From contig NZ_QLMC01000003.1 of NCBI RefSeq assembly GCF_003259745.1, positions 744,001 to 808,000 on the forward strand: DNA of 64,000 nucleotides. The letters run 5' to 3'. Every line of letters begins with the position of its first letter. Within the stretch, counting starts at the first letter, position 1. This document shows, piece after piece, positions 51,424-61,174 of this stretch. A program made the position numbers and the translations under genes. The notes beneath the pieces are model-generated. The model worked only from the letters and a program-made list of their open reading frames with translations. It searched no databases and was not told the DNA's origin. The stretch comes from Larkinella arboricola (GTDB taxonomy: Bacteria; Bacteroidota; Bacteroidia; Cytophagales; Spirosomataceae).

Positions 51424-52524
51424 TCAATTCGTCAGATTGTGCAACGCCCAGACATCCCCGGAAAGATTCATATTGGCCTTCAGGACGTTCAGCACGTCCG
51501 CAAAAGGCCGGTGATTATCAGCGAGGTTGGAGAACAGCACGACCAGCGTTTTCTGCTCCGGAATCCAGACCACGCAATTGCTGAAACCGCACGTACTGCC
51601 GGAATGAAACAACTCCTTCCCTCCACCCTTTGTTTGGGTAAAAAACCACCCCAACCCATAAAAACCGTCTGGCTGTCCGTCGAGCGGCTGGTTGACGCGT
51701 TCGAGTTGTGCTTGCAGATCGACCAACCTGTTGGCAGCCAGGGCCTCATTCCATTTTTTATAATCCGTTAGGGAAGTGTAAACGCAGCCGTCGCCCTGGG
51801 TGCCGCTCGTTATGCTCTGGTCCGAAAACCGGATGGTGTTGTCCGGATTCCGCGCGTAGCCCATCGCCCGGTTCGGAATGGTGCGGGTGGGTTCATATAG
51901 CGTCGTCTGGTTCATTCCCAACGGCTTGAAAATGTTTTCGGTAATAAACTCCAGATACGGTTTTTTCGCCACTCGCTCCACCACCTGCGTCAACAGGCAG
52001 AACGCGGAGTTGCTGTACCGAAACCGGCTGCCCGGTTCAAAATAGGTCGAGTCCTGCGGTTTCAGCAGTGCCAGTACCTCCGCATCAAAAATCTGATTGT
52101 TCCGGTTGGGCGACAGCCGGGATTCGTAATCCAGCACACCGGATGTATGAGTCAGCAAATGCCGCAGTTTAATTTTCCGCCCGACGCGCGGGTTGAAATC
52201 CGGGAAGAACGTGAGCAGGTTATCGTCAACGGAAAGCTTCTTCTGTTTTTCCAAGAGCAGAATAGCCATCGCCGTAAACTGCTTGGACACCGACGCCATC
52301 CGAAAATTGGTTTCTGGTGTAATCGGCGTTTTCGTCTCCAGATTCGCCAGCCCGACGCCCCGATTGTAGACGGTTTTGCCATCGATTACCACCAGCAGTG
52401 CCCCGCCGGGCTGATCGGTCGGAAAATTTCGGCGCATCACGGAATCAAGCGCGGCTACGGTTTTTTGGGCCAAAACAGTTTGAGCGGTAAGCCACATAAC
52501 ATACGCGAATGCAACGATTTTCAT
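51424..52524 (-). CDS. Serine hydrolase of the beta-lactamase/class C family
   Basis: 366 residues with an N-terminal signal peptide (AFAYVMWLTAQTVLAQ). The nucleophile motif SVSKQFTA (SxxK) is near residue 80, YSNSAFC (YxN) near residue 168, and the third motif HSGSTCG (HxG) near residue 315. The fold covers DD-peptidases, esterases and class C beta-lactamases; here most likely a periplasmic peptidase or esterase. Antibiotic resistance should not be assumed. Separate transcription from 5-FCL (33-bp gap, same strand). Confidence 0.9.
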   Translation of the reverse strand: MKIVAFAYVMWLTAQTVLAQKTVAALDSVMRRNFPTDQPGGALLVVIDGKTVYNRGVGLANLETKTPITPETNFRMASVSKQFTAMAILLLEKQKKLSVDDNLLTFFPDFNPRVGRKIKLRHLLTHTSGVLDYESRLSPNRNNQIFDAEVLALLKPQDSTYFEPGSRFRYSNSAFCLLTQVVERVAKKPYLEFITENIFKPLGMNQTTLYEPTRTIPNRAMGYARNPDNTIRFSDQSITSGTQGDGCVYTSLTDYKKWNEALAANRLVDLQAQLERVNQPLDGQPDGFYGLGWFFTQTKGGGKELFHSGSTCGFSNCVVWIPEQKTLVVLFSNLADNHRPFADVLNVLKANMNLSGDVWALHNLTN

Positions 52525-52557
52525 TCCGGTAATCTACGAAAAGATGCGATAGAAACA

Positions 52558-53148
52558 TCAGCAAAATGCCCACACCTGATCGGGCGTGATACAGCCATCC
52601 AGCGGAATATCGCCCTCAAAAACATCCGCAATCCGGTCGACCGGATCAAACAGCGACAGGCCGATTTTCAGGCAATCCGGGCGGCATTCGGGCAAAAACC
52701 GGTCGTAAAAACCGCCCCCGTAGCCCACGCGGTGGCCGCGCTGGTCGAAAGCCAGAAGCGGAACGAGAATCATATCAAATGCTGAATGATGAACGACGAA
52801 CGAGGACGTGGGCGACGGTTCGGGAATCCCGTAGCGGTTTTGGGTAAAAAGCGTCGAAGGAGTGATCTGATAATGCGTGAGCGTACCGGTGTCCAGCGCC
52901 GTGACGGGCGCAGCCACGAGCGTCTGCGGAGCGTTTCGCCAGAGTTGCCGAACCAGGAACCAGGTGTTGACTTCCTTTCGGGTTTCGATAGGCAGAAATG
53001 TGCTGATGGCCGAAACCGGGTTTTGCCAATGAAAAGCCTGTTCCGAAAAAAACAAGGCGGTAATGGCTTCACAACGGCGTTGCCAATCGGCCTCCGACAA
53101 CGCCCGGCGCTTCCGGCCAAACTCGGCCCGCAGTTCGGCTTTGATCAT
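52558..53148 (-). CDS. 5-formyltetrahydrofolate cyclo-ligase
   Basis: 196 residues. KAELRAEFGRKRRALSEADWQRR at the N-terminus and GYGGGFYDRFLPECRP near residue 140 (the conserved GxGGGxYDR ATP/folate-binding motif) identify the family. It converts 5-formyl-THF to 5,10-methenyl-THF with ATP, recycling stored folate. It begins 4 bases after the bshC stop on the same strand, so the two are cotranscribed; a link between folate repair and bacillithiol is not obvious. Confidence 0.92.
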   Translation of the reverse strand: MIKAELRAEFGRKRRALSEADWQRRCEAITALFFSEQAFHWQNPVSAISTFLPIETRKEVNTWFLVRQLWRNAPQTLVAAPVTALDTGTLTHYQITPSTLFTQNRYGIPEPSPTSSFVVHHSAFDMILVPLLAFDQRGHRVGYGGGFYDRFLPECRPDCLKIGLSLFDPVDRIADVFEGDIPLDGCITPDQVWAFC

Positions 53149-53152
53149 GCGC

Positions 53153-54712
53153 TTAATCTTTGAGTACCATCATCTGGTAAGCCAGCGGGTCAAAAACTGT
53201 CAGCAGTTTCTGGATAAACTGCGGGTCGTTGAGCTGGAAGTTGAGGTAATTTTCGGTACGCTCCTGAATGCCGCCGTTCGGAAACAGTTTGTGTTTCAGC
53301 GTCATCAGTTGGTTTATCGTCGTTTCGTAGTTCCGTTCCTCGGTTTTCTTGAGCCGTTTTTCCAGATGGTCGATGGTGTGCATCAGCCGAGCCTGTTCGG
53401 CCAATACGGCTCCTTCCAGCGATTTATCCACCCTTACGGACTTATTCAGAATCTCCGCAAAACATTGTTGCAAACACACTTTCTGCTCAGAAAGGTCCAG
53501 GGATTTTTCGCTGATTCGCTCGATGTACGACCGGCGCAGCTTCACTTCATCCCGGAAAAGTTCTTCGGGCAGAACCCCCAGTTTTTCCATTTTTCTGGCG
53601 CTGGCCGGATTAACGTAAAGGGCAAAATTCCGGGGCATCAATAACGGAAACGGAATCTGAAAATGGTCAAAAACGCCTTTCAGTTGCAGCCAGTACGGCA
53701 CTTCCGACGGGCCTCCAATGTAAGCCAGATTGGGCAGAATCACTTCCTGATATACCGGGCGCAGCACCACGTTCGGGCTAAACCGTTCAGGGTGTTCATC
53801 GAGCAACGTCAATAATTCCTCCTGCGAAAACTGCAATTCGGTATTCAGCACCTTGTACGAAACCGTTTCATCGGCGCCGGTTTCGGAGACAATCCGTTCG
53901 CGGAGTTGATCGCCCAGGTAAAAAAGGTTGATTTCGCGGGGCGTCACCTGTGTTTTGTACCCCATTGCTTCCAGTTGTCCGCTGGTTTCGGTTACAATAC
54001 CGCTGGTGGGCTGATGGAGCAGTTCGTCTTTGATAACCGGAGCAAAAAGCCGTTTCAGGTCCGCATCATCGGCGTCCAGACAAATCAGTCCTTCCTTGCC
54101 CAGCAGTTCGTTGACGTACCAGCGCACGGCGTCGGAAAGCGTATCGTGTTTGAGGTAAGCCTCTTCAAACAGAAACAGCTTCTCCGGCATCTGGCTAAAG
54201 ACGGCTTTCAATTCTTTCGGGTTCATACGCCCAACGGCCCCTTGCTGCTCCGTTTCCCAGGTATAACTTTTTCCGAAAAGCGTAAAGTGGTTAATTTCCG
54301 CAAAATCGTGGTCTTCGGAGGCCAGCCAGTAGATCGGCACAAACCGGTATTCGGGATACGTTTCGGCCAGTTTTTTAGCCAGGTTAACCGTTGTAATCCA
54401 CTTGTAGAGCACGTAGAGCGGCCCCGTAAAAATATTGAGCTGATGGCCCGTTGTCACCGTAAAGGTGTTCGGTTGCGCGAGTACAGAAAAATCCGGTTTG
54501 TTGGGAATGTGTTGATACTGCCGTTCCAGCACCTCCACCAGCGTCCGGCGTTTGGCCTCGTCGAAAGCCCGGTTTTTAGCCTGCTCAGCAAACGCTTCCA
54601 GCGTCGGAAAGCGGTCGTAATAAGGTTGAAGGGTTTCTTTTTGAGAGATATAATCAAGGAATAGCGTCGAAAACTGGCCGGTAGCGGTGAGCGGGAGGTA
54701 CTGACAGTCCAT
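53153..54712 (-). CDS. bshC: Putative cysteine ligase BshC (bacillithiol synthesis)
   Basis: 519 residues from ATG 54712 (MDCQYLPLTATGQFSTLF); the frame continues to 54754 but that extension is not conserved-looking. VTTGHQLNIFTGPLYVLYKWITTVNLAK near residue 90, FVPIYWLASEDHDFAEINH near residue 120 and NVVLRPVYQEVILPNLAYIGGPSEVPYWLQLKGVF near residue 315 are the BshC blocks. The C-terminal third is a coiled coil (LEKRLKKTEERNYETTINQLM). BshC adds cysteine to glucosaminyl-malate, completing bacillithiol. bshA and bshB are not in the window. Bacillithiol is known from Bacillota and many Bacteroidota. Confidence 0.93.
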   Translation of the reverse strand: MDCQYLPLTATGQFSTLFLDYISQKETLQPYYDRFPTLEAFAEQAKNRAFDEAKRRTLVEVLERQYQHIPNKPDFSVLAQPNTFTVTTGHQLNIFTGPLYVLYKWITTVNLAKKLAETYPEYRFVPIYWLASEDHDFAEINHFTLFGKSYTWETEQQGAVGRMNPKELKAVFSQMPEKLFLFEEAYLKHDTLSDAVRWYVNELLGKEGLICLDADDADLKRLFAPVIKDELLHQPTSGIVTETSGQLEAMGYKTQVTPREINLFYLGDQLRERIVSETGADETVSYKVLNTELQFSQEELLTLLDEHPERFSPNVVLRPVYQEVILPNLAYIGGPSEVPYWLQLKGVFDHFQIPFPLLMPRNFALYVNPASARKMEKLGVLPEELFRDEVKLRRSYIERISEKSLDLSEQKVCLQQCFAEILNKSVRVDKSLEGAVLAEQARLMHTIDHLEKRLKKTEERNYETTINQLMTLKHKLFPNGGIQERTENYLNFQLNDPQFIQKLLTVFDPLAYQMMVLKD

Positions 54713-54841
54713 GAAAACGGGATTTTTGACTGTCAACACAGAATTGCCTGTCAAGGTTCGGACGAGTTGGCAGGATTATAGGAATGGCCGTCAACTTTCG
54801 TTAGGCTAGGGATAACAAAACCCTGAAAAAGCCCAATTCCA

Positions 54842-55168
54842 TCAAGCTAGGCCGGTTTTCGGAATTTGATTCCAGAGGTGATTTCGGGTAGTATGAATTT
54901 CTTCCAACGCCCGCGTTCCGCCCACCGTCACCGTAAAAAACCGTTTCCGCCGACCTCCGCGCTCGGCTGTAGCCCCTCCCATTTTGGAGGTCAGGTAGCC
55001 TTTTTCTTCCAGCCGTTGCAGCGTCGCATGAATCGCGCTCAGGCTAACCGTCCGACCGGTTTGCTTCTCAATTCCTTCGAGAATGGCTACCCCGTAGGCT
55101 TGCCCGTTGAGCATGGCAACAGTCAGCAACACCAGTTCTTCAAACTCCCCGAGATACGGACGATTCAT
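54842..55168 (-). CDS. PadR family transcriptional regulator
   Basis: 108 residues, the short PadR type. FEELVLLTVAMLNGQAYGVAILEGIEKQTGRTVSLSAIHATLQRLEEKGYLTSKMG is the winged helix-turn-helix (residues 8-63), followed by a short dimerisation helix. The PadR signature (long helix beginning ARRAYYRLT-like) is seen as GGRRKRFFTVTVGGTRALEEIH. PadR proteins usually repress a neighbouring efflux or enzyme gene; there is none directly beside it here. Its target is not evident. Confidence 0.9.
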   Translation of the reverse strand: MNRPYLGEFEELVLLTVAMLNGQAYGVAILEGIEKQTGRTVSLSAIHATLQRLEEKGYLTSKMGGATAERGGRRKRFFTVTVGGTRALEEIHTTRNHLWNQIPKTGLA

Positions 55169-55276
55169 ATTTGTTTAGGCTTTGTAAAACAAATATAATC
55201 CGTTTCGCTCAGCAGCCAAGAACCGTTCCGTAAATCATCAATGCCCGTCCATTTCCGCCCCGGCAGACAGAAAACT

Positions 55277-55305
55277 CCCGAAAGGTCGACTATAACCTTC
55301 CGGGG
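55277..55305 (-). terminator. Probable terminator of the second oxidoreductase gene
   Basis: CCCGAAAGGT (55277-55286) and ACCTTCCGGG (55295-55304) pair with one mismatch. On the reverse strand the stem is followed by AGTTTTC. It lies 25 bases past the stop at 55330. Confidence 0.6.
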
Positions 55306-55329
55306 GTGTTGGCCTTCGTCTTTAGATGA

Positions 55330-56679
55330 TTACATGGCCCAGCCCTGGCGGTAATCGCGTTTCAGGTAGGGGTTCAGTTCGGGAGCGTTGGTAAACTGCA
55401 TGGTTTTGGTGTCCCAGTTCAGCTTGGTTCCCTGCTTGTAGAGGGCGACGATGCCCAGCAACATGGTTTCGCAGAGCGGCCCGGCGTATTCAAACGGCGA
55501 GACGGCTTTTCCATTGCCTTTGCAGGCTTCGGCCCAGTTCCGTTCGTGGCTCATGCCCACGCGTGGAATGGTCTGCGCCGGGCGTTTGTACGAATCCATC
55601 TTTTCCTTGGGCAGCAGCCGGGGTTTGGAGCCGTAGGTTTCGTGAAAGAGTTTTCCTTTGGTGCCAATGTACAACACCCCACCGCTTTTCGGAACAGGTT
55701 CGTCGCCAAACTCCAGCGGCTTGGGCGGCAGAATACCGCCGTCGTACCAGGTCATGACAAGCGGCTTTTTCTTGTCTTTGCTTTCAAATTCGTAGGTTAC
55801 CATCGACGCCATCGGGTAGCTCTGCTTGTTGAATGGTGTCGAGGACGCTTCCACGCTAATCGGCGGGTTAAGCCCCAGCGCCCAGTACGGGTGATCGACC
55901 AGGTGAGCCCCCATGTCGCCCAGTGCCCCGGCGCCATAATCGACCCAGCCGCGCCATTTGAACGGGGTGTAGGCCGAATGGTAAGGCCGGTGCGGAGCGG
56001 GCCCCAGGAACAACTCCCAATCGAGCGTCGAGGGAGCATCTTCGACTTCTTTGGGCACATCCATGCCCTGCGGCCAGATGGGGCGGTTGGTCCAGACGTG
56101 CACTTCCTGAACTTTGCCAATGGCTCCGTCGGCAATCCATTCGTTGATCAGCCGGGCGTCGTCATTCGAGTGGCCCTGATTGCCCATTTGGGTGACTACT
56201 TTCGGATTTTCCTTTGCCAGTCGGGCCAGTTCGCGGGATTCCCAGACCGTAACTGTCAGCGGTTTTTGTACGTAAACGTGCTTGCCAAGCTTCATGGCCG
56301 CCGATGCAATCACTCCGTGCAGGTGGTCGGGCGTGGCAATGACCAGGCCGTCAATGTCCTTCTGGGCTTCCAGCATTTTGCGGTAATCTTTGTACCGTTT
56401 GGCATTCGGGTATTTTTCAAAAACCGGTCCGGCGTATTTTTCATCGACATCGCAGAGGGCGACAATGTTTTCGGTGGGGGCCAGCGCATTGAGGTTGCTT
56501 TTGCCCATCCCGCCAATGCCGACACCGGCTACGTTCAGTTTATCAGACGGGGCAATGAAGCCCTTTCCGCCTAAAACATGCCGGGGCAGAATGGTCACTC
56601 CGGCCAGCGCCAGCGACGAGGCTTTGACAAATCCACGACGACTAAGCGGCTGATCTGCCTTGTTTTCCAGATTGCTCAT
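55330..56679 (-). CDS. Tat-exported Gfo/Idh/MocA oxidoreductase
   Basis: 449 residues. The N-terminus [26 protein letters not shown] near residue 14 is a twin-arginine signal. [21 protein letters not shown] near residue 48 is the NAD(P)-binding motif; [24 protein letters not shown] near residue 135 is the family's conserved [EQ]KP step (Gln here); [16 protein letters not shown] and [20 protein letters not shown] follow. The C-terminus is longer than in the first oxidoreductase at 46470. Members oxidise or epimerise sugars; substrate unknown. A TACTTTTG motif (56729 to 56722) is 43 bases upstream. Confidence 0.9.
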   Translation of the reverse strand: MSNLENKADQPLSRRGFVKASSLALAGVTILPRHVLGGKGFIAPSDKLNVAGVGIGGMGKSNLNALAPTENIVALCDVDEKYAGPVFEKYPNAKRYKDYRKMLEAQKDIDGLVIATPDHLHGVIASAAMKLGKHVYVQKPLTVTVWESRELARLAKENPKVVTQMGNQGHSNDDARLINEWIADGAIGKVQEVHVWTNRPIWPQGMDVPKEVEDAPSTLDWELFLGPAPHRPYHSAYTPFKWRGWVDYGAGALGDMGAHLVDHPYWALGLNPPISVEASSTPFNKQSYPMASMVTYEFESKDKKKPLVMTWYDGGILPPKPLEFGDEPVPKSGGVLYIGTKGKLFHETYGSKPRLLPKEKMDSYKRPAQTIPRVGMSHERNWAEACKGNGKAVSPFEYAGPLCETMLLGIVALYKQGTKLNWDTKTMQFTNAPELNPYLKRDYRQGWAM

Positions 56680-56721
56680 AGTAAAATACGACGTTAGTTA
56701 AGGGGTGAAATTCGATTGAGC

Positions 56722-56729
56722 CAAAAGTA
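56722..56729 (-). promoter_or_regulatory. Putative -7 motif TACTTTTG of the second oxidoreductase gene
   Basis: Matches TAnnTTTG on the reverse strand, 43 bases before the ATG at 56679. The -33 element is not clear. Confidence 0.4.
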
Positions 56730-56835
56730 CACAATCGCTGCTCTCATAGTACTACATTATCGCATTTTCATACCATTAAGCATATCGATAGATACAGGCG
56801 CAGCTACTTCGCCAGAGGTGTCCATCCTCCGACTA

Positions 56836-57414
56836 TTATTGGAGCTTCTTCGGATTGATTCGCCGGATCACCTCCCGTTTTTTAAACGTTACCCGCCAGA
56901 TGACAAACGACAGGGCCGCATCGTCCGTACAGGTTTTGCAGATGATATCATCGACCGGAACCGGCGAGTTGTAGACAAAAAGTGTATCATGCACCTTTTG
57001 AATGTTATCAATCTGCTCCAGCTTATTCAGGGCGTTGTACCGATAGGCCAGCAGCAATTCGCGCTCCTTGGCGTCCAGAGCCTGATTCGCGGTATCTTTG
57101 CTACTGAGGAGATCAATCGATACGGCGTATTGTTTCTCCAGTTTTTGAATGGCCGGAATGCCCTCCAGCGAACAAAGCGACTTATCATTCGATTTTTTAG
57201 CCAGTTCCGTAGTCAGGGCTTTCCGGGAAGTCTGCACAATGGCTTTTCCCCAGTCGTCTACGGTAACCGTCAGTTGGGCATCGGTTACCCGTTTGATTTT
57301 CCGGTCGTTCATTTCCCGGGCCAGTTCCTTCGAACTCTGGTTCTGATCGAGGCCGCAGGATGAGAAAAATGCTATCGTGAGAAGAAGTGCGAAAACTGAA
57401 AAGATGCGGTTCAT
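56836..57414 (-). CDS. Hypothetical lipoprotein with a CxxC pair
   Basis: 192 residues from ATG 57414 (MNRIFSVFALLLTIAFFSSCGLDQ), a lipoprotein signal with lipobox FSSC. The mature protein is mostly helical and charged; near residue 165 it has DDIICKTCTDDAALSFVIWRV, a CxxC that could bind metal or form a disulfide. There is no CxxCH, so no c-type haem. I do not recognise the family. An upstream start at 57447 would bury the signal. TACTTTTG (57491 to 57484) lies 70 bases upstream. Confidence 0.75.
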   Translation of the reverse strand: MNRIFSVFALLLTIAFFSSCGLDQNQSSKELAREMNDRKIKRVTDAQLTVTVDDWGKAIVQTSRKALTTELAKKSNDKSLCSLEGIPAIQKLEKQYAVSIDLLSSKDTANQALDAKERELLLAYRYNALNKLEQIDNIQKVHDTLFVYNSPVPVDDIICKTCTDDAALSFVIWRVTFKKREVIRRINPKKLQ

Positions 57415-57502
57415 TGCGAGGAACTTAGTGAAGTAAATTCTTGTCATCTATCTGGATAACGTTGTGATGCGTCGTTTCGTTGACAAAAGTAAGACGGAAC
57501 GG

Positions 57503-57529
57503 TTGACTGACCGAATTTTCGTAGATTTG
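57503..57529 (+). promoter_or_regulatory. Putative promoter of prfA
   Basis: TTG at 57503-57505 and TAGATTTG at 57522-57529, separated by 16 bases, near the TTG-N17-23-TAnnTTTG arrangement. The prfA ATG is 57 bases downstream. Confidence 0.45.
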
Positions 57530-57586
57530 TCTTAAAATACGACCGGACGCCATCGTTTACCGATTGTCCTGAATCTATACCAAACC

Positions 57587-58660
57587 ATGATTGACCAATT
57601 AGAAGCCATAAAGGAGCGGTTTGAGGAGGTTTCTCAGCAGATTATGATGCCCGAAATTGTTTCGGATCAGAAGAAGTACACGAAGCTGAGCAAGGAATAC
57701 AAAGACCTCGACAAAATCGTCAAGCAGTATCTGCACTACAAAAAGTTGTTGCAGGATATCGAAGGTGCCAAAGAAATTCTGGCGACCGAGCGCGACGAAG
57801 ACCTGCGCGAACTGGCCAAAGCCGAACTGGATGAGCTGCAACCCCAGCGGGAACCGATGGAGGAAACGCTGAAAGAAATGCTTATTCCGAAAGATCCAAA
57901 CGACAGCAAAAACGTCATTCTGGAGGTTCGGGCCGGAACCGGGGGCGACGAAGCTTCCATTTTTGCCGGCGACCTCTTCCGGATGTACCAGCGTCTGTGC
58001 GACCGGATGGGCTGGCGGATGTCGCTGATGGACTACACGGAAGGCACGTCGGGCGGTTATAAAGAAATTATTACTCAGATCGAAGGCGAAGACGTTTACG
58101 GCAAACTGAAGTTCGAATCCGGTGTTCACCGCGTACAGCGCGTACCGGCCACCGAATCGCAGGGCCGTATTCACACGTCGGCGGCCAGCGTAGCGGTATT
58201 GCCAGAAGCCGAAGAAGTGGACGTTCAGATCAACATGAACGACATCCGGAAAGATACGTTCTGTTCGTCGGGCGCGGGTGGTCAGTCGGTAAACACCACG
58301 TATTCTGCCGTTCGATTGACGCACATTCCAACGGGTCTGGTGGTACAGTGCCAGGATGAACGCTCGCAGTTGAAAAACTTCGATAAGGCCCTGACGGTAT
58401 TGCGGTCGCGGATTTACGAAATTGAATTGCAGAAACACAACGACGAGATTAGCTCGCAGCGCAAGTCGATGGTGGGCAGCGGAGACCGTTCCGACAAAAT
58501 CCGGACGTACAATTATCCGCAAAGCCGCGTGACCGATCACCGCATCGGTCTGACGGTTTACAACCTGCCGTCGGTGATGGATGGCAACATCGATGACTTC
58601 ATCGACCAGCTCCGCATCGCCGAAAACGCCGAGCGCATGAAAGAAGCCGCCGTGGTTTAA
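57587..58660 (+). CDS. prfA: Peptide chain release factor 1
   Basis: 357 residues. MIDQLEAIKERFEEVSQQIMMPEIV starts the coiled-coil domain 1; domain 2 carries LEVRAGTGGDEASIFAGDL near residue 113 and the codon-recognition region near residue 185, which has RVPATESQGRIHTSAASVAV, the PAT-type sequence of RF1 that reads UAA/UAG. The catalytic GGQ is in CSSGAGGQSVNTTYSAVRLTHI near residue 230. RF1 releases the completed peptide. A convergent hairpin separates it from uvrB. Length agrees with E. coli RF1 (360). Confidence 0.97.
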   Translation: MIDQLEAIKERFEEVSQQIMMPEIVSDQKKYTKLSKEYKDLDKIVKQYLHYKKLLQDIEGAKEILATERDEDLRELAKAELDELQPQREPMEETLKEMLIPKDPNDSKNVILEVRAGTGGDEASIFAGDLFRMYQRLCDRMGWRMSLMDYTEGTSGGYKEIITQIEGEDVYGKLKFESGVHRVQRVPATESQGRIHTSAASVAVLPEAEEVDVQINMNDIRKDTFCSSGAGGQSVNTTYSAVRLTHIPTGLVVQCQDERSQLKNFDKALTVLRSRIYEIELQKHNDEISSQRKSMVGSGDRSDKIRTYNYPQSRVTDHRIGLTVYNLPSVMDGNIDDFIDQLRIAENAERMKEAAVV

Positions 58661-58666
58661 ATGGTC

Positions 58667-58704
58667 TCCCGGACTAAAGCCGTACCGCTGGTTCTAGTCC
58701 GGGA
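58667..58704. terminator. Hairpin between convergent prfA and uvrB
   Basis: TCCCGGACTA (58667-58676) pairs perfectly with TAGTCCGGGA (58695-58704). It has no long T run, so it may be a weak bidirectional terminator. Confidence 0.6.
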
Positions 58705-58717
58705 AGAGTCTCATTAC

Positions 58718-60745
58718 TTATACCTGAGCTGTTTTCAGGCGATCGCGCAACTGAAACAGTTCGTCCCGCAGTCGAGCCGCTTCGAGGAAATCCAGTTCCT
58801 TGGCGGCTTTTTCCATTTTGGCCTGCGTATCCTTAATGACCTGTTCCAGATCGTTTTTACCCATATACTGAACCACGGGGTCAGCCGCAATCCGGAACTC
58901 GTCGGGTTCAACATAATACTGCTTGGCCTCCGGTCGCGAATCGGCCACTTTAGTCTGACCCATGATGGCTTCGCGGGATTTCAATACCGTCTTAGGCGTA
59001 ATGCCGTGCTCGAGGTTATAGGCCGTCTGGATTTCCCGCCGTCGGTTTGTCTCGCTGATGGCTTTGTCCATCGAACCCGTAATGCGGTCGGCATACATCA
59101 GCACCTTGCCGTTAGCGTTCCGGGCAGCCCGGCCAATGGTCTGAATCAGCGAACGGATGTCGCGCAGGAACCCTTCTTTGTCGGCGTCCATAATTGCGAC
59201 CAGTGACACTTCCGGTAAATCCAGTCCTTCGCGCAGCAGGTTAACGCCCACCAGCACGTCAAAAACGCCCAGCCGCAATTCCCGCAGGATTTCCACCCGA
59301 TCCAACGCTTTGACTTCCGAGTGAATGTAACGGCCTTTAATACCGACCCGCTCCAGGTATTTGCTTAGTTCCTCGGCCATCCGTTTGGTCAGCGTCGTGA
59401 CCAGCACCCGTTCGCCCCGTTTGATGCGGCTGTCAATTTCCTCGAGCAGATCATCAATCTGGTTCAGGCTCGGCCGCACTTCAATTTCGGGGTCAAGCAG
59501 ACCCGTCGGGCGAATCAACTGCTCCACCACCACGCCCTCGCTCCGGCGCAATTCATAATCGGCGGGTGTGGCGCTGACGTAAACGGTTTGCGAAGTTAAT
59601 TCCTCAAATTCCTGAAACGTAAGCGGGCGGTTATCCAGCGCCGACGGCAACCGGAAACCGTAGTCCACGAGCGCTTCCTTGCGGGAACGGTCACCGCCCC
59701 ACATCGCCCGGATTTGCGGCATCGTCACGTGGCTTTCGTCCACCACCGTCAGAAAATCGTCCGGAAAGTAATCGAGCAGACAGAACGGCCGTTGCCCCGG
59801 CATCCGGCGGTCGAAATACCGGGAGTAGTTTTCGATTCCGGAGCAGTAGCCCAGTTCGCGCATCATCTCAATATCAAACTCGGTCCGCTCCTTGATCCGC
59901 TCGGCTTCCAGATGGCGGAATTCCGATTCGAAATACCGTATCTGGGCTACCAGATCATTCTGGATTTCACCGATAGCCATGTTTAGCGTATCGCGGCCCG
60001 TCACGAACAGATTCGCCGGGAAGATGGCAATCATGCGGTCGTCAGCAATCTTTTTGCCCGAAGCCGGGTCGATGCGCTGAATGGCTTCTACTTCATCGCC
60101 GAAGAATATGATGCGGTAGGCAAAATCCGCGTAACCGGGAAAAATATCGACGGTATCGCCCTTCACGCGAAACGTCCCCCGCGTAAATTCCACCTCAGTA
60201 CGGCTATACAGGATTTCGACGAGTCTGAACAGAAACTGGTTCCGGCTGATGGTGTCGCCGACCCCCAGCCGCACGATGCTTTTCTGGTATTCCGTAGGAT
60301 TACCGGCACCGTAGATGCAGGAAACCGACGCAATTACGACAATATCCCGCCGACCGCTCATCAGGGCCGATACCGCAGCCAGCCGCAGTTTGTCGATCTC
60401 TTCATTAATGGCCAAATCCTTTTCAATGTAGGTATTGGTCGTCGCGATGAATGCTTCGGGCTGATAATAGTCGTAATACGAAATAAAATAGTGAACGGCG
60501 TTTTCGGGAAAGAACTGCTTAAACTCGCCGTAGAGCTGGGCCGCCAGCGTTTTATTGTGGCTTAATACGAGCGTCGGGCGGTTGAGTTGGGCGATGACAT
60601 TGGCAACGGTATAGGTTTTTCCACTTCCCGTAACCCCCAACAACACCTGCGCCGGTTCGCCTTCCTGGATTCCTTTGACCAGCTTTTCAATGGCCTGTGG
60701 CTGGTCGCCAGTCGGTTTAAATTCTGAAGTCAGCTTGAAATTCAT
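58718..60745 (-). CDS. uvrB: Excinuclease ABC subunit B
   Basis: 675 residues, the E. coli length. LLGVTGSGKTYTVANVIAQL near residue 37 is the Walker A motif; the beta-hairpin region YYDYYQPEAFIATTNTYIEKDLAIN near residue 90 separates strands around the lesion; LLDYFPDDFLTVVDESHVTM near residue 335 has the DEAD-like Walker B; helicase motif VI QTIGRAARN is near residue 540. The C-terminal UVR domain (LEQVIKDTQAKMEKAAKELDFLEAARLRDEL) binds UvrC. It verifies damage in nucleotide excision repair. Single gene here. Confidence 0.98.
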   Translation of the reverse strand: MNFKLTSEFKPTGDQPQAIEKLVKGIQEGEPAQVLLGVTGSGKTYTVANVIAQLNRPTLVLSHNKTLAAQLYGEFKQFFPENAVHYFISYYDYYQPEAFIATTNTYIEKDLAINEEIDKLRLAAVSALMSGRRDIVVIASVSCIYGAGNPTEYQKSIVRLGVGDTISRNQFLFRLVEILYSRTEVEFTRGTFRVKGDTVDIFPGYADFAYRIIFFGDEVEAIQRIDPASGKKIADDRMIAIFPANLFVTGRDTLNMAIGEIQNDLVAQIRYFESEFRHLEAERIKERTEFDIEMMRELGYCSGIENYSRYFDRRMPGQRPFCLLDYFPDDFLTVVDESHVTMPQIRAMWGGDRSRKEALVDYGFRLPSALDNRPLTFQEFEELTSQTVYVSATPADYELRRSEGVVVEQLIRPTGLLDPEIEVRPSLNQIDDLLEEIDSRIKRGERVLVTTLTKRMAEELSKYLERVGIKGRYIHSEVKALDRVEILRELRLGVFDVLVGVNLLREGLDLPEVSLVAIMDADKEGFLRDIRSLIQTIGRAARNANGKVLMYADRITGSMDKAISETNRRREIQTAYNLEHGITPKTVLKSREAIMGQTKVADSRPEAKQYYVEPDEFRIAADPVVQYMGKNDLEQVIKDTQAKMEKAAKELDFLEAARLRDELFQLRDRLKTAQV

Positions 60746-60902
60746 AACAAGCTAAGATACGAAAAAATAAGAATGGAAACAAGGACGGTTTTAAAGATAA
60801 CAACGCGCCAACCCGTTTGTTAGCACTCGTACCAATTCGTCGTTTTCCTGAACAACTTGCCTGCGTGTCAGTTATTTTACCAGTTACTCAACGTCATCAA
60901 CA

Positions 60903-61160
60903 ATGAAAAACAACCTGAAAGATGGAAGCCGAAGCCTAACCGCGGGGTTAGGAGTTCTGCTGACCGTATTTTTTTTAAGCTGTAATTCCAAAACAGAAAG
61001 CACCGAATCCAATGCGGATTCAGCAGCCGCCACCGATACGAGTGTGATGGGCCTTCAGGGGGATACGACCAGCAACTCACTGGATGCTCCGGCATCCGCC
61101 CCGAGTGATACCGCTGCCGGGCAAAACCTCCCGGAAATGCGGGCTACCAAGAAAGAATAA
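60903..61160 (+). CDS. Small putative lipoprotein, low complexity
   Basis: 85 residues. The N-terminus MKNNLKDGSRSLTAGLGVLLTVFFLSCNSK is a lipoprotein signal with LSCN lipobox. The mature part is short and rich in Ser, Thr, Ala and Asp (TESTESNADSAAATDTSVMG), ending LPEMRATKKE, and is likely disordered. No family is recognisable. A strong hairpin follows and may end it together with the convergent M61 gene. Confidence 0.6.
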   Translation: MKNNLKDGSRSLTAGLGVLLTVFFLSCNSKTESTESNADSAAATDTSVMGLQGDTTSNSLDAPASAPSDTAAGQNLPEMRATKKE

Positions 61161-61174
61161 ACGCTTCATCAACG

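Noticed and set aside
51424-52524. Class C beta-lactamase as an antibiotic resistance gene
   Set aside because: The SxxK, YxN and HxG motifs are shared by many esterases and peptidases; nothing specific to a resistance enzyme is visible.
55546-56574. A 342-codon open frame opposite the second oxidoreductase gene
   Set aside because: Shadow of a well-defined gene; no recognisable domain.
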